DNA of 64,000 nt from positions 1-64,000 of the forward strand of contig JANNDY010000105.1 in NCBI GenBank assembly GCA_031378345.1. The letters run 5' to 3'. Of this stretch, positions 48,907 through 57,850 are shown piece by piece. The translations under genes were made by a program, and so were the position numbers. Under the pieces are notes generated by a model, which searched no databases, had not been told where the DNA came from, and saw only the letters and a list, made by a program, of their open reading frames with translations. Each line of letters begins with the position of its first letter. Positions within the stretch are counted from its first letter, which is position 1. Source of the DNA: Emticicia sp031378345 (lineage in GTDB: Bacteria > Bacteroidota > Bacteroidia > Cytophagales > Spirosomataceae).

Positions 48907-49986
48907 ATGCTTCAAAATTCAGATTTAGTCAAAACACTTACAAAAGATGCCATTGAGCTATTGAAAGATTTAATTCAAACCGAATCTTTTAGCAAGCAAG
49001 AAGATGGCACAGCCGCTATTCTCGAAGAGTTTTTTCGAGAAAGAAATATTCCTTATCGCCGTAACAAAAACAATATTTGGGCAAAAAATAAGCATTTTGA
49101 TGCCTCAAAACCTACGGTTTTGCTCAATTCTCACCACGATACCGTCAAGCCAAATCCTTCGTGGACACTCAATCCATTGAACCCCTTGGTGAAAGAAGGC
49201 AAACTTTTCGGACTTGGCAGCAATGATGCTGGGGGCTGTTTGGTGTCGTTGATTGCTACTTTTTGTTATTTTTATTATAGAAATGACCTCAAATATAATG
49301 TTGTGATGGCGGCAAGTGCCGAAGAGGAGATTTCTGGACGTGATGGACTCGAAATTTTAGTGCCTGATATGCCCGAAATCGAATTTGCTATCGTGGGCGA
49401 ACCAACATTGATGCACTTGGCAGTTGCCGAAAAAGGGCTTTTAGTTTTGGATTGCATCGCTCACGGAAAATCGGGTCATGCTGCTCGTGATGAAGGAGAA
49501 AATGCTCTCTACAAGGCAATTAAAGACATTTCGTGGTTTCAAAGTCATAAATTTGCTAAAGTTTCGGAGAGTTTGGGACCAATAAAAATGAGCGTTACGA
49601 TGATAAATGCAGGTTCGCAGCACAATGTTGTGCCAGATACTTGCAAGTTTACGGTCGATATTCGAGTAACAGAACAATATACTTTGGAGGAAATTACTGA
49701 CGTGGTAAAGCAAAATATCGAAAGTGAAGTTGTGCCTCGTTCGATACGCCTTCGTCCGTCGAGTATTCCGATGGAACACCCGATTGTGCAAGCTGGCATT
49801 TCGATGGGGCGAGAAACCTATGGTTCGCCAACGACTTCCGACCAAGCCTTGCTTGATTGTCCGTCTTTGAAAATGGGGCCGGGAGATTCGGCTCGCTCGC
49901 ATACGGCAGACGAATATGTGCATTTGTACGAAATTGAAGAAGGTATTGAAATGTATATCAAAATGCTTGAAAAGGTGATATTATGA
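48907..49986 (+). CDS. M20 deacylase of arginine synthesis (ArgE/acetylcitrulline deacetylase-like)
   Basis: A 359-residue M20 metallopeptidase-fold enzyme. Metal-binding HHDT at residues 76-79, GLGSNDAGGCLVSLIA, the catalytic Glu in SAEEEISGRDGLE, and the late metal His in DSARSHTADEYV. It removes the acyl group from N-acylornithine or N-acylcitrulline. The ATG at 48907 is chosen because the earlier one at 48841 translates leader repeats. The stop overlaps the next start by four bases. Confidence 0.88.
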   Translation: MLQNSDLVKTLTKDAIELLKDLIQTESFSKQEDGTAAILEEFFRERNIPYRRNKNNIWAKNKHFDASKPTVLLNSHHDTVKPNPSWTLNPLNPLVKEGKLFGLGSNDAGGCLVSLIATFCYFYYRNDLKYNVVMAASAEEEISGRDGLEILVPDMPEIEFAIVGEPTLMHLAVAEKGLLVLDCIAHGKSGHAARDEGENALYKAIKDISWFQSHKFAKVSESLGPIKMSVTMINAGSQHNVVPDTCKFTVDIRVTEQYTLEEITDVVKQNIESEVVPRSIRLRPSSIPMEHPIVQAGISMGRETYGSPTTSDQALLDCPSLKMGPGDSARSHTADEYVHLYEIEEGIEMYIKMLEKVIL

Positions 49987-50426
49987 ATATAATTTTCTAC
50001 ATTTTAGCTTTTTTGTGTGGCGTTACCAACAGCACGCAGTCTGGCGTAAATGCCGAGTTGCGGAGGTCAATCAATAATCCAATTTATGCAGCTATTATTT
50101 CTTTTGCATCGGGCTTATTAGCCTTGATTTTGATAACACCGTTTTTCAAAGAATCGGTACCGACAATGGCAACCTTAAAATCATTGGAATGGTGGAAACT
50201 AACGGGCGGAGTTTTAGGAGCTTTTTTCGTAACAACCGTTATTTTGAGTGTTCAGAAAATCGGTTCGGCAAATATGATTTGTTTAATCGTGGCAGGGCAA
50301 TTATTGACTGCCATGCTACTCGATCATTACGGGCTTTTGGGCTTTAAATTACATCAAATGAATACTTGGAGAGTTGCTGGCGGCCTGCTGATTGTAGCAG
50401 GCGTTTATCTAATCGTTAAGAATTGA
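49983..50426 (+). CDS. DMT-family small transporter (YdcZ/DUF606)
   Basis: A 147-residue membrane protein with four to five helices: IIFYILAFLCGVTNSTQSGVN, YAAIISFASGLLALILITPF, WKLTGGVLGAFFVTTVILS, WRVAGGLLIVAGVYLIV. The DUF606/YdcZ family belongs to the drug/metabolite transporter superfamily. An ATGA overlap with the deacylase gene implies translational coupling; a link to arginine metabolism is possible. Its 3' end overlaps the convergent waaA by 18 bases. Confidence 0.85.
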   Translation: MNIIFYILAFLCGVTNSTQSGVNAELRRSINNPIYAAIISFASGLLALILITPFFKESVPTMATLKSLEWWKLTGGVLGAFFVTTVILSVQKIGSANMICLIVAGQLLTAMLLDHYGLLGFKLHQMNTWRVAGGLLIVAGVYLIVKN

Positions 50427-51740
50427 ATTCACAACCAACATCACTTTTTCAGTAGCTCCAATATTACTCAAAACATAGTTTCGGCAAATGGCTGAAACTA
50501 TGTTTTTTTTGTTTTTATTTTCGTATAACTCATTGACTATCAACACTATATCCTCATTTGAATTTACAGAAAAAGCTCCACCCAATTGAATCAAATTATT
50601 TGCTTCTTGAAATTTTTGATAGGATTTATTGCCAAAGAAAATAGGCATTCCGAAGGTAGCAGCTTCCAAAATATTGTGCAATCCTTTTCCAAATGAGCCT
50701 CCAATAAATGCAAAATCGGCATATTGATAAAGCGACGAAAGCATACCAATATTGTCAATAAAAAGCACTTGAAAATCGGACAATTGTGTATCGTTTTTTA
50801 CTTCTGAAAAACAAATACTTTTGAGCTGAATTTGCTTTTGCCAAGCACTAATTTCTTCTTTATGAATTTCGTGCGGAGCAATAATAAAAGCAAGTTCCGA
50901 CTTAAATTCATTCATAAAAGGAATCAAAACTTCCATGTCGCTTTGCCATGCCGAACCAACAATAAATACTTGCCGATTTGCCTTGAAATTTTCGGCAACT
51001 TCAACATTCTTTTTAGTAGCAACAATATCCTTTACACGGTCGAAACGGGTATCTCCTGCCAACGTAATTGCCTGAATATCAATACTTTGCAGTAAATTAA
51101 AAGATTCTTGATTCTGCACTAAAATATGATCAAATTGCTTCAAGACTTCTCGATAAAAACCTCCATAAGATTTGAAAAATAATTGATTTGGACGAAAAAT
51201 TGCCGAAAATGAAATGACAGGAATTTGATGTTTTTTGAGTTCGGATAGATAATTTCTCCAAAACTCATATTTTACAAAAAAAGCAATCGAAGGCTGCACG
51301 ATTTCTATGAATTTTTGAGCATTTTCGGGCGTGTCGGCTGGTAAATAAAAGATGAAATCTGCACCTGCATAATTTTTTCTCACCTCAAAACCCGAAGGAG
51401 AAAAGAAAGTCAAAAGGATTTTATAAGTAGGATATTCTTTGCGAAATGCTTCAATGACTGGTCGCCCTTGTTCAAATTCTCCCAAAGATGCACAATGAAA
51501 CCATGCAAGCGAAGCCGAACCACGGTTGGTGACCGAAGCCGAACCACGGTTGGTGACCGAAGTCGAAGCACGATTGGTGAGCGAAGTCGAAGCATGGTTG
51601 GTGAGCGAAGTCGAACCAAGCTTTTCAAAAATGCCTTTTCTACCATCAATCCAAAGTTTTGCTTTTGGGTTGAATGGAGCTAAAAGCCTGATAATCAGTG
51701 TGTAACAATGAATAGAGAGGTTGTAAAGTTGCTTGAGCAT
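50409..51740 (-). CDS. waaA: 3-deoxy-D-manno-octulosonic acid (Kdo) transferase with tandem-repeat insert
   Basis: A 443-residue glycosyltransferase that adds Kdo to lipid A precursors at the inner membrane. Seen: GRKGIFEKL, the acceptor-site WFHCASLGEFEQGRPVIEAF, the KYEFWRNYL motif and GGSFGKGLHNILEAATFG of the donor domain. Between FEKL and WFHCAS are about 39 residues built from an eight-residue repeat (TNRGSASV), where relatives have only a few. The repeat comes from 24-base tandem units. Promoter position supports the start at 51740 rather than 51758. Confidence 0.93.
   Translation of the reverse strand: MLKQLYNLSIHCYTLIIRLLAPFNPKAKLWIDGRKGIFEKLGSTSLTNHASTSLTNRASTSVTNRGSASVTNRGSASLAWFHCASLGEFEQGRPVIEAFRKEYPTYKILLTFFSPSGFEVRKNYAGADFIFYLPADTPENAQKFIEIVQPSIAFFVKYEFWRNYLSELKKHQIPVISFSAIFRPNQLFFKSYGGFYREVLKQFDHILVQNQESFNLLQSIDIQAITLAGDTRFDRVKDIVATKKNVEVAENFKANRQVFIVGSAWQSDMEVLIPFMNEFKSELAFIIAPHEIHKEEISAWQKQIQLKSICFSEVKNDTQLSDFQVLFIDNIGMLSSLYQYADFAFIGGSFGKGLHNILEAATFGMPIFFGNKSYQKFQEANNLIQLGGAFSVNSNEDIVLIVNELYENKNKKNIVSAICRNYVLSNIGATEKVMLVVNSILND
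51511..51621. repeat. 24-base tandem repeat inside waaA
   Basis: Four full units (starting 51511, 51535, 51559, 51583) and part of a fifth. Units 1 and 2 are identical; 3 and 4 differ at several sites. Unit wording: GAAGCCGAACCACGGTTGGT-GACC. 24 bases equal eight codons, so copy-number change keeps the frame. Confidence 0.9.
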
Positions 51741-51755
51741 TGTTTGGTTTTTGTG

Positions 51756-51763
51756 CAAAGATA
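51756..51763 (-). promoter_or_regulatory. waaA promoter -7 element
   Basis: TATCTTTG on the minus strand; transcription near 51749 leaves a leader of under ten bases before the ATG at 51740. Confidence 0.5.
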
Positions 51764-51788
51764 CATCAGGAACGAAAACTTTGTATTT

Positions 51789-51818
51789 TTGTTTTTTTAG
51801 AAAAAAATACTACTTTCG
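51789..51818 (+). promoter_or_regulatory. Promoter of the 90-residue gene
   Basis: TTG (51789-51791), exactly 19 bases, then TACTTTCG (51811-51818), one mismatch from TAnnTTTG. The ATG follows 20 bases later. Back to back with the waaA promoter. Confidence 0.55.
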
Positions 51819-51837
51819 TATAGAATAAACTGAAGAA

Positions 51838-52110
51838 ATGAGAACTGAAAGCCAACACTATATTGATAGACTTAAAGACTGCAAAAACCTCTCAGAAAGA
51901 AGAATTGTAAATGATGAGTTTAGCTCATATTATAAAAATTTAGACGAAAACGGCAAAAAAGAACTAAAACCCTATTTCGATAATTTGAAAAATAAAATTC
52001 ATCAAAAAATTGAAAAATTAGATATTTTAGCTAATAAAGCCGAAAGTATTTTGGCAAAATATCAGGTTGTGGAGGAGTGGGATTTCAAACTTGAATTTAC
52101 GATCTTTTAA
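51838..52110 (+). CDS. Small helical protein beside the NACHT gene
   Basis: A 90-residue charged helical protein (HYIDRLKDCKNLSERRIVND; FDNLKNKIHQKIEKLDILAN). I recognise no family. It has a plausible promoter and ends 14 bases inside the convergent NACHT gene, so the two transcripts collide. A functional link to the NACHT protein is possible but not shown. Confidence 0.6.
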   Translation: MRTESQHYIDRLKDCKNLSERRIVNDEFSSYYKNLDENGKKELKPYFDNLKNKIHQKIEKLDILANKAESILAKYQVVEEWDFKLEFTIF

Positions 52111-54793
52111 ATAATTCTGGTTTTAATTCTCTTAGCCTTTTTTCGATATCCTCATTTAAACCTCGACAATTATATAATGAACGTACTTTTATTAATTGAC
52201 TTTCTTCAATATCCGCACCCTCTAAATCTGCATTTGACAAATCTGCTCCTGACAACTCTGCTCCTGACAAATCTGCTCCTGACAAATCTGCGTATCTTAG
52301 ATTTACATTTGTTAAATCTGTATTCGCTAAATTACAATTTAATAGTGAGGATAGATATAAATGTGTTCCTATAAGTAAGGAATTATTAAAGTTTACTTCA
52401 TAAAAATCTTTTATATAAAATATCAAATTACTCAAATCCAAAAAACATAAACAAGAAAACCCTAAAACGTTATCCCCATTCTTCCGTTGAGGTTGTAAAG
52501 TTGAAACCCATTCACCAAATCCCTCTGGGGTGGGTGAGTTTATTTTAGAAACAATTTGGGTATTGTTCGCACAGGCGGCGTGTAAAACCAATAAAGCCTC
52601 ACTTGCATTTCTGGCTAAACTAATTTCCTCCTTATGAGGTTTTCGTGGCTCTAACATTGGCATACCATGCTTTAGCATATACGAAAGTAGTTTTGCCAAA
52701 TTTTGCTGCCAAATAGCTACCTTTTCTTTAGATTTTTCTTTTATTTCATCTTTTATAAATTCAAACAAATACCCATCAATGGCTGTTGAACTTGTTATTT
52801 CCATCCACTTTTTTAGTGCTTCCTCCTCACTCCAACCTTTATCGTATTCTCTAATTTTTAATTCAATTTCATCTGACATTCTTTCGAGCTGTTTTACTAA
52901 CCTTGTGGCAGTCAGGTATTCACCAAAGCTTTTATGGGTAAATTCAAAGGTTTTATCTCCATCACTAAATCCTTGTTGTCTAAAATAAAAAGCTGTAAGT
53001 AAGCGTAAAATCCCTTTCTCTGCCTCCTTCTCAAACTTATCCATTAAGGGCTTTAAGTTACTACGGTTGATATGGTTTTCAATACGCTTGATAGAGGTTG
53101 TTCGGGTATCGCCCCCATGCCAAGCGGAGATAGCTATTTCTTCCAAAATTCTTGTAAAGTCTATTAAATTTAGCCCTTCTATTTGCTTATGTTCATGCCC
53201 TTCATAGGCTCGCTCATGTACACCCTCGATTAAATCTTTATAAATATCATTGAGATTTGTTTCTTTTGAAAAAGCAATTTTCCCTCTTTTTAAACTCAAC
53301 GCAACCAAATAATTGAGCAAGGGTTGGGCTGTAATTTCATTCAATCGGTCTAAATTTAGTTGGTCAGGTAAACCCTTATAAGTAATACCTTTTAGCTTTC
53401 CATATTTTACCCACCAATCATTCCGTTGGTCAATTTGTAGAATTGCTTGCTTTTCATCTATATATTCGTGTTTTTCATAATCATTTAGATAATATGGCAA
53501 GAAGTGAATTATATGCTCAGATAGCCTAAATTGAGAAGTATTTGCTTGAATGGCTAATTCTCTACCTGCAATCAAAAATAAAACCTGAATGTTATTATCA
53601 CGATTGAGGTTTTTACTCAATGAATCAAGGGTTGTTACAAAATTATGAGCAATTTCTGTGGCATACTTACCTTGCTGAGAAAGCTCATCTAAGCCATCGA
53701 ATACAATCAATAATTTGTCTTTACTTTCTTTGGGAGAAAGAGGATTAAAAGAAAACTGAATATCTTGGTTTAATGCTACAAATTTTCCAATAGCATCCAT
53801 AATGTCTGATTGTAAATCAAACAAATGAAGTGGAACAAATAAGACTTTTATTGCTTGCTTTGAAGCAACCGAAGCACTCCAAATTTTTGCAAAAGAAGAT
53901 TTTCCAGAACCTGGTCCGCCACTAATAAATTTAATACAATGCTTAGATTCGCTTGTATTTACCCATTTATCCAACTCATCACTTACAAAAAAAGGGACTT
54001 TCTTATAGATTTTGTTAGCGTCGGAATGAATCCTTTCACTAAGTTCTGAATCCTGTTCTTTATCTACATATTGTTTGTAATAACCTCTTGATGGAATATA
54101 AATTTGGCTCAAACCAAAAGACTCACCAAATACAGGTTCGTTGATTTGTTTTTCTAAAAAAGCATTATACCGCTGCCATTCTAATTCTCGGTTTGCTGCA
54201 ATAGTAAAAGGGGTATCAGTTTTCTGTAAAATTGCATTGTATTCACTCGGATTGCTTCTCCATTCATCATTGAGAGCCATTATGAAGTATGCGGGCAAAC
54301 GATTGGCAACATTTTGGGCAGAAGCATTATCTAAACCAAAGTATTGAAGCCATTGCTTAAACGATTCAGCAAAATCTGCCAGAAACGTAATATTTCGAGG
54401 ATTTTTAAAAGATTCTGAGCTGATACTAAGCTCTTTTGCTTCTAAAACTTCATTCAGGCTATCTAAAAACTTTACATAATCGTCATCATCATATAGTTCT
54501 TCTTTTTCTTGTAATTCAGGTTTGAATTGATTCCTGCTTTCAGTTGCTAAATTATGGGCAGCATTAACTATTGCTTTGATAAGCAAGCGATATGCCAAAC
54601 CGCTTGTATCGCTTTTCAAATCTAAAGCATTGAAAACATCAAAAAGCTCTTTTACGCCACTTTTTATATCTTTTGCAACAAACATTGTTGCTGATTTTCC
54701 AAGAGCAATAAATAGTTTTTTGAAATCTATTTTTAAGATTCTATTGTACCAAACGAGTGGTTTTTTTACAGCCACCAATGTTGTGTTTTCCAT
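52097..54793 (-). CDS. NACHT-type NTPase with C-terminal pentapeptide repeats
   Basis: An 898-residue protein. The N-terminal ~270 residues are helical with no recognised effector domain. The STAND/NACHT ATPase begins near 285: Walker A SGGPGSGKSS with Lys298, Walker B LLIVFDGLDELS about 65 residues later, then a NACHT-like helical part ending EFTHKSFGEYLTATRL. The last ~60 residues are pentapeptide repeats (ADLSGADLSGAELSGADLS). Bacterial NACHT proteins are often antiphage sensors in which the C-terminal repeats recognise a trigger. The start at 54793 (MENTTLVAVKKP) is chosen because the promoter -7 box lies inside the longer frame starting at 54841. Confidence 0.85.
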   Translation of the reverse strand: MENTTLVAVKKPLVWYNRILKIDFKKLFIALGKSATMFVAKDIKSGVKELFDVFNALDLKSDTSGLAYRLLIKAIVNAAHNLATESRNQFKPELQEKEELYDDDDYVKFLDSLNEVLEAKELSISSESFKNPRNITFLADFAESFKQWLQYFGLDNASAQNVANRLPAYFIMALNDEWRSNPSEYNAILQKTDTPFTIAANRELEWQRYNAFLEKQINEPVFGESFGLSQIYIPSRGYYKQYVDKEQDSELSERIHSDANKIYKKVPFFVSDELDKWVNTSESKHCIKFISGGPGSGKSSFAKIWSASVASKQAIKVLFVPLHLFDLQSDIMDAIGKFVALNQDIQFSFNPLSPKESKDKLLIVFDGLDELSQQGKYATEIAHNFVTTLDSLSKNLNRDNNIQVLFLIAGRELAIQANTSQFRLSEHIIHFLPYYLNDYEKHEYIDEKQAILQIDQRNDWWVKYGKLKGITYKGLPDQLNLDRLNEITAQPLLNYLVALSLKRGKIAFSKETNLNDIYKDLIEGVHERAYEGHEHKQIEGLNLIDFTRILEEIAISAWHGGDTRTTSIKRIENHINRSNLKPLMDKFEKEAEKGILRLLTAFYFRQQGFSDGDKTFEFTHKSFGEYLTATRLVKQLERMSDEIELKIREYDKGWSEEEALKKWMEITSSTAIDGYLFEFIKDEIKEKSKEKVAIWQQNLAKLLSYMLKHGMPMLEPRKPHKEEISLARNASEALLVLHAACANNTQIVSKINSPTPEGFGEWVSTLQPQRKNGDNVLGFSCLCFLDLSNLIFYIKDFYEVNFNNSLLIGTHLYLSSLLNCNLANTDLTNVNLRYADLSGADLSGAELSGADLSNADLEGADIEESQLIKVRSLYNCRGLNEDIEKRLRELKPELFKRS

Positions 54794-54823
54794 AGAGATA
54801 GTACTTACATTTATATTTTCCTC

Positions 54824-54831
54824 CAAAATTA
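54824..54831 (-). promoter_or_regulatory. NACHT gene promoter -7 element
   Basis: TAATTTTG on the minus strand, followed by GGAGG. Transcription near 54817 would exclude the ATG at 54841 and give a leader of ~24 bases. Confidence 0.55.
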
Positions 54832-54889
54832 ATAAAATCACTAAGAATTAAAAGGGTATTTGAGTTTTTTGTGGGGTGGTGGGGTTTTT

Positions 54890-55006
54890 ACATCCCCCGT
54901 CCGACTGCGTCAGGACACCCCCTTCAAAGGGGGAATTATTTCACGAGTACAAAATTCCCCCTTTGAAGGGGGCAGCCTGACTGGCGAAGCCGTCGGCGGG
55001 GGATGT
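54890..55006. repeat. 117-base imperfect inverted repeat (MITE-like)
   Basis: Ends ACATCCCCCG and CGGGGGATGT are perfect inverses. Each arm also contains CCCCCTTCAAAGGGGG or its inverse and a CGACTG/GTCAGG part; the left arm lacks about nine bases of the right. It lies between the NACHT and helicase genes. No reading frame inside is credible. Confidence 0.8.
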
Positions 55007-55070
55007 AATTACTACAAAAACAAACAAAATCTCAATTCTCCATTTATGATGCTTTTTGATAATATACTGT

Positions 55071-55078
55071 TAAATTTG
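55071..55078 (+). promoter_or_regulatory. Helicase gene promoter -7 element
   Basis: TAAATTTG, 19 bases before the ATG at 55098. No clear -33 box. Confidence 0.5.
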
Positions 55079-55097
55079 CAGTCCAAAAAAGAATTGA

Positions 55098-57401
55098 ATG
55101 GCAGAAAATAATTATTTAGAAAAACTCAACGAACCGCAACGTGAGGCTGTTACCCACCCCGAAGGTCCACTGATGATAATTGCAGGGGCTGGCTCGGGCA
55201 AAACTCGTGTACTTACCTACCGCATTGCGTGGCTGATAGAGCAAGGCGTTGACCCTTTCAATATCCTTTCATTGACTTTTACCAATAAGGCGGCTGGCGA
55301 AATGCGGAAGCGTATCGAAGGCGTGATTGGCAATGATGCCAAAAACCTTTGGATGGGAACTTTTCACTCAGTTTTTGCCAAAATCTTGCGTTTTGAAGGC
55401 AAAAGGCTTGGTTATACCTCCGATTTTACGATTTATGACTCCGATGATTCTAAGTCTGTCATGCGGTCAATCATCAAAGAATTGGCTTTGGACGACAAAA
55501 CTTACCGAGTAAATTATGTGCTGAATCGCATTTCGAGTTCCAAAAACGCACTCGTTTCGTGGGAGGCATACACCAATAATCCGATTTATATGGAAGACGA
55601 TGCAGCTGCCCGAATGCCCGAAATCGGACGACTTTATAAGATGTATGTGCTGCGTTGTTTTCAAGCAAATGCCATGGATTTTGACGATTTATTGTACAAT
55701 ACAAATGTGCTTTTTCGTGACCATTTGGATGTGCTTAACAAATACCAACACAAATTTAAGCACGTGATGGTTGATGAGTTTCAAGATACAAACGTTTCGC
55801 AATATTTGATTACCCGAAAACTTTCTTCTGTTCACCAAAATATTTGTATTGTGGGCGATGATGCCCAAAGTATTTATGCTTTTCGTGGGGCAAATATTCA
55901 AAATATCTTGAATTTCAAGACCGATTATCCAGATTTGAAGGTTGTCAAACTCGAACAAAATTACCGTTCTACACAAAATATTGTCAATGCTGCCAATTCG
56001 GTTATCGCTCGAAACAAAGAACAAATTGAGAAAAACGTTTTTTCAGAAAATGAAGAAGGAAGTAAAATTGATGTCATAAAAGCAGCTTCTGATAATGAGG
56101 AAGGACGTTTGATTGCGACCAATATTTTTGAAGAAAAAGGCAATCATTCCTTAAAAAACACCGATTTTGCTATACTTTACCGCACAAATGCCCAATCAAG
56201 GGCTTTTGAAGAAGCTTTAAGAAAACTCAATATCAAGTACCGAATCGTAGGTGGCTTGTCGTTTTATCAACGAAAAGAGGTGAAAGATTTGGTGGCGTAT
56301 CTGCGATTTACAATAAATCAAAGCGATACCGAAGCCTTCAAACGCATCATTAATTTGCCAAAAAGAGGTATTGGCGACACGACCGTTGCCAAAATAGTTG
56401 TTACCGCTGCCGAAAATAATAAATCTATTTGGGAAGTGGTGAGCAATATTAATGAATATGTGGCAGGTCGGGCGGCACAAACGATTGATGAGTTTGCAAC
56501 GCTCATCAAAAGCTATGGTTTGATGATTGAGGAAGGAAAAGATGCCCATACGGTGGCTTCGTACATTGCTAAAACGTCGGGACTTTTGCGAGAATTGTAT
56601 GCAGATAAGACCGTAGAAGGACTTAATCGCTACGAAAATATGCAAGAATTGCTCAATTCGATTAAGCAATTTGTTGATAATCCAGAAAATGATGAAGTAA
56701 CTTTAAGTAATTTCTTGCAAACAGTTACCCTTATGACCACCGCCGACCAAGAGGACGAAGATGGCGACCACGACCGTGTAACTTTGATGACGATTCACGG
56801 AGCAAAAGGTTTGGAATTTAAGTATGTATATATTGTTGGTTTGGAAGAAAACCTGTTTCCATCGCAGATGATGCTCGCAAAACGAAGCGATTTAGAAGAA
56901 GAACGCAGGCTTTTTTATGTGGCAATCACTCGTGCCGAGAAAAAACTAACCTTGAGTTATGCCGAAACTCGCTATACTTATGGTCGCTTGAATCAATGCG
57001 AGCCAAGTCGTTTTTTGGAAGAAATTGATAAGCAATACTTGCAAGTTTCGAGAAGTAGAATCATTTCTTATGGAAATTTTGAAGAACGAAATGACCAGCC
57101 AGCTCAAAAGGTTTCATCATCAAGTTTGCCTTTTTCAAGGAAAGAAAGCATTATTTCAAACTTAAAGCCTGTGCGAACAGCAACGCCTGTAAATCACACG
57201 CCAACGGGCGATTTTGTGGCAAGCGATACTTCGGGTTTGAAGCAAGGCGATAAAGTGGAGCATCCAAAATTTGGCTATGGAACAGTTACAAAAATGGACA
57301 TCAATGGCAATGACCGCAAAGCAACTATCAAATTTGATGGACAGGGGCAAGGTGAGAAAACACTTTTGTTGAGTTTTGCTAAGTTGAGGATTGTAGAGTA
57401 G
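55098..57401 (+). CDS. UvrD/PcrA-family DNA helicase
   Basis: A 767-residue superfamily 1A helicase for nucleotide excision and mismatch repair and removal of RecA filaments. Walker A AGAGSGKT at residues 29-36, motif II DEFQDTN, motif III VGDDAQSIYAFRGA, motif VI LEEERRLFYVAITRAEKKL. The C-terminal ~55 residues (KQGDKVEHPKFGYGTVTKMD) form the Tudor-like domain that in PcrA/UvrD binds RNA polymerase. It stands alone between repeat elements. Confidence 0.95.
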   Translation: MAENNYLEKLNEPQREAVTHPEGPLMIIAGAGSGKTRVLTYRIAWLIEQGVDPFNILSLTFTNKAAGEMRKRIEGVIGNDAKNLWMGTFHSVFAKILRFEGKRLGYTSDFTIYDSDDSKSVMRSIIKELALDDKTYRVNYVLNRISSSKNALVSWEAYTNNPIYMEDDAAARMPEIGRLYKMYVLRCFQANAMDFDDLLYNTNVLFRDHLDVLNKYQHKFKHVMVDEFQDTNVSQYLITRKLSSVHQNICIVGDDAQSIYAFRGANIQNILNFKTDYPDLKVVKLEQNYRSTQNIVNAANSVIARNKEQIEKNVFSENEEGSKIDVIKAASDNEEGRLIATNIFEEKGNHSLKNTDFAILYRTNAQSRAFEEALRKLNIKYRIVGGLSFYQRKEVKDLVAYLRFTINQSDTEAFKRIINLPKRGIGDTTVAKIVVTAAENNKSIWEVVSNINEYVAGRAAQTIDEFATLIKSYGLMIEEGKDAHTVASYIAKTSGLLRELYADKTVEGLNRYENMQELLNSIKQFVDNPENDEVTLSNFLQTVTLMTTADQEDEDGDHDRVTLMTIHGAKGLEFKYVYIVGLEENLFPSQMMLAKRSDLEEERRLFYVAITRAEKKLTLSYAETRYTYGRLNQCEPSRFLEEIDKQYLQVSRSRIISYGNFEERNDQPAQKVSSSSLPFSRKESIISNLKPVRTATPVNHTPTGDFVASDTSGLKQGDKVEHPKFGYGTVTKMDINGNDRKATIKFDGQGQGEKTLLLSFAKLRIVE

Positions 57402-57407
57402 ATACTT

Positions 57408-57455
57408 AACCGTGGCACGCCTTGTTATCTCAGAAAATAGGTGTGCCACGTGGTT
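57408..57455. terminator. Hairpin between the helicase and DCC genes
   Basis: Arms AACCGTGGCACGCC (57408-57421) and GGTGTGCCACGTGGTT (57440-57455) pair with a two-base bulge. It sits between convergent genes, so it probably ends both transcripts. Confidence 0.55.
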
Positions 57456-57456
57456 A

Positions 57457-57849
57457 TTATTTCGACAAAAACCTCGCTTTCAATTCTGGTGTAGGAATTC
57501 GACAAGCATCGATTCTTCCGAAAATTCGATAACGATTTTTGGCAATTAATTCATAAATAGGGTTTCGGAGGAAAGATGGAATGATTTTGAAAATGTATAG
57601 AATTTTCCATAAACCGTCCAAATTTCGAGCAATTTCGAGAGCAGCATCTGATTTTTGATAGATTTTTCCTTCTTTTTCTAAGATTATACTATCAAAATCG
57701 TTTAGCTTTAAACCATACTTTTTCAAAAGTTCCTGACCAATTTCCGACTGCAAGGCTGCAAATTTGAAAATACCTTTTTTATCTCTGTCAATGATGAAGT
57801 TGATAGAAGCATTACAAAGATTACAAACACCATCGAATAAAATTATCAT
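57457..57849 (-). CDS. DCC-family thiol-disulfide oxidoreductase-like protein (DUF393)
   Basis: A 130-residue thioredoxin-like protein with the family motif FDGVCNLCNASINFIIDRD at the N-terminus (the DxxCxxC pair) and the C-terminal AKNRYRIFG. Redox activity is presumed for the family but not shown. It begins one base after ccmE, so it is the last gene of the cytochrome c maturation operon; a thiol role in heme attachment is a reasonable inference. Confidence 0.85.
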   Translation of the reverse strand: MIILFDGVCNLCNASINFIIDRDKKGIFKFAALQSEIGQELLKKYGLKLNDFDSIILEKEGKIYQKSDAALEIARNLDGLWKILYIFKIIPSFLRNPIYELIAKNRYRIFGRIDACRIPTPELKARFLSK

Positions 57850-57850
57850 T

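Noticed and set aside
51511..51621. Possible CRISPR array
   Set aside because: The 24-base units are directly adjacent with no spacers, and the whole array is in frame inside waaA.
54794..54841. Longer N-terminus for the NACHT protein
   Set aside because: The promoter -7 box TAATTTTG lies within it, so the first ATG would be upstream of the transcript.
54860..55111. Open frame of 83 codons between NACHT and helicase genes
   Set aside because: It is mostly translated palindromic repeat with a low-complexity peptide and overlaps the helicase start.
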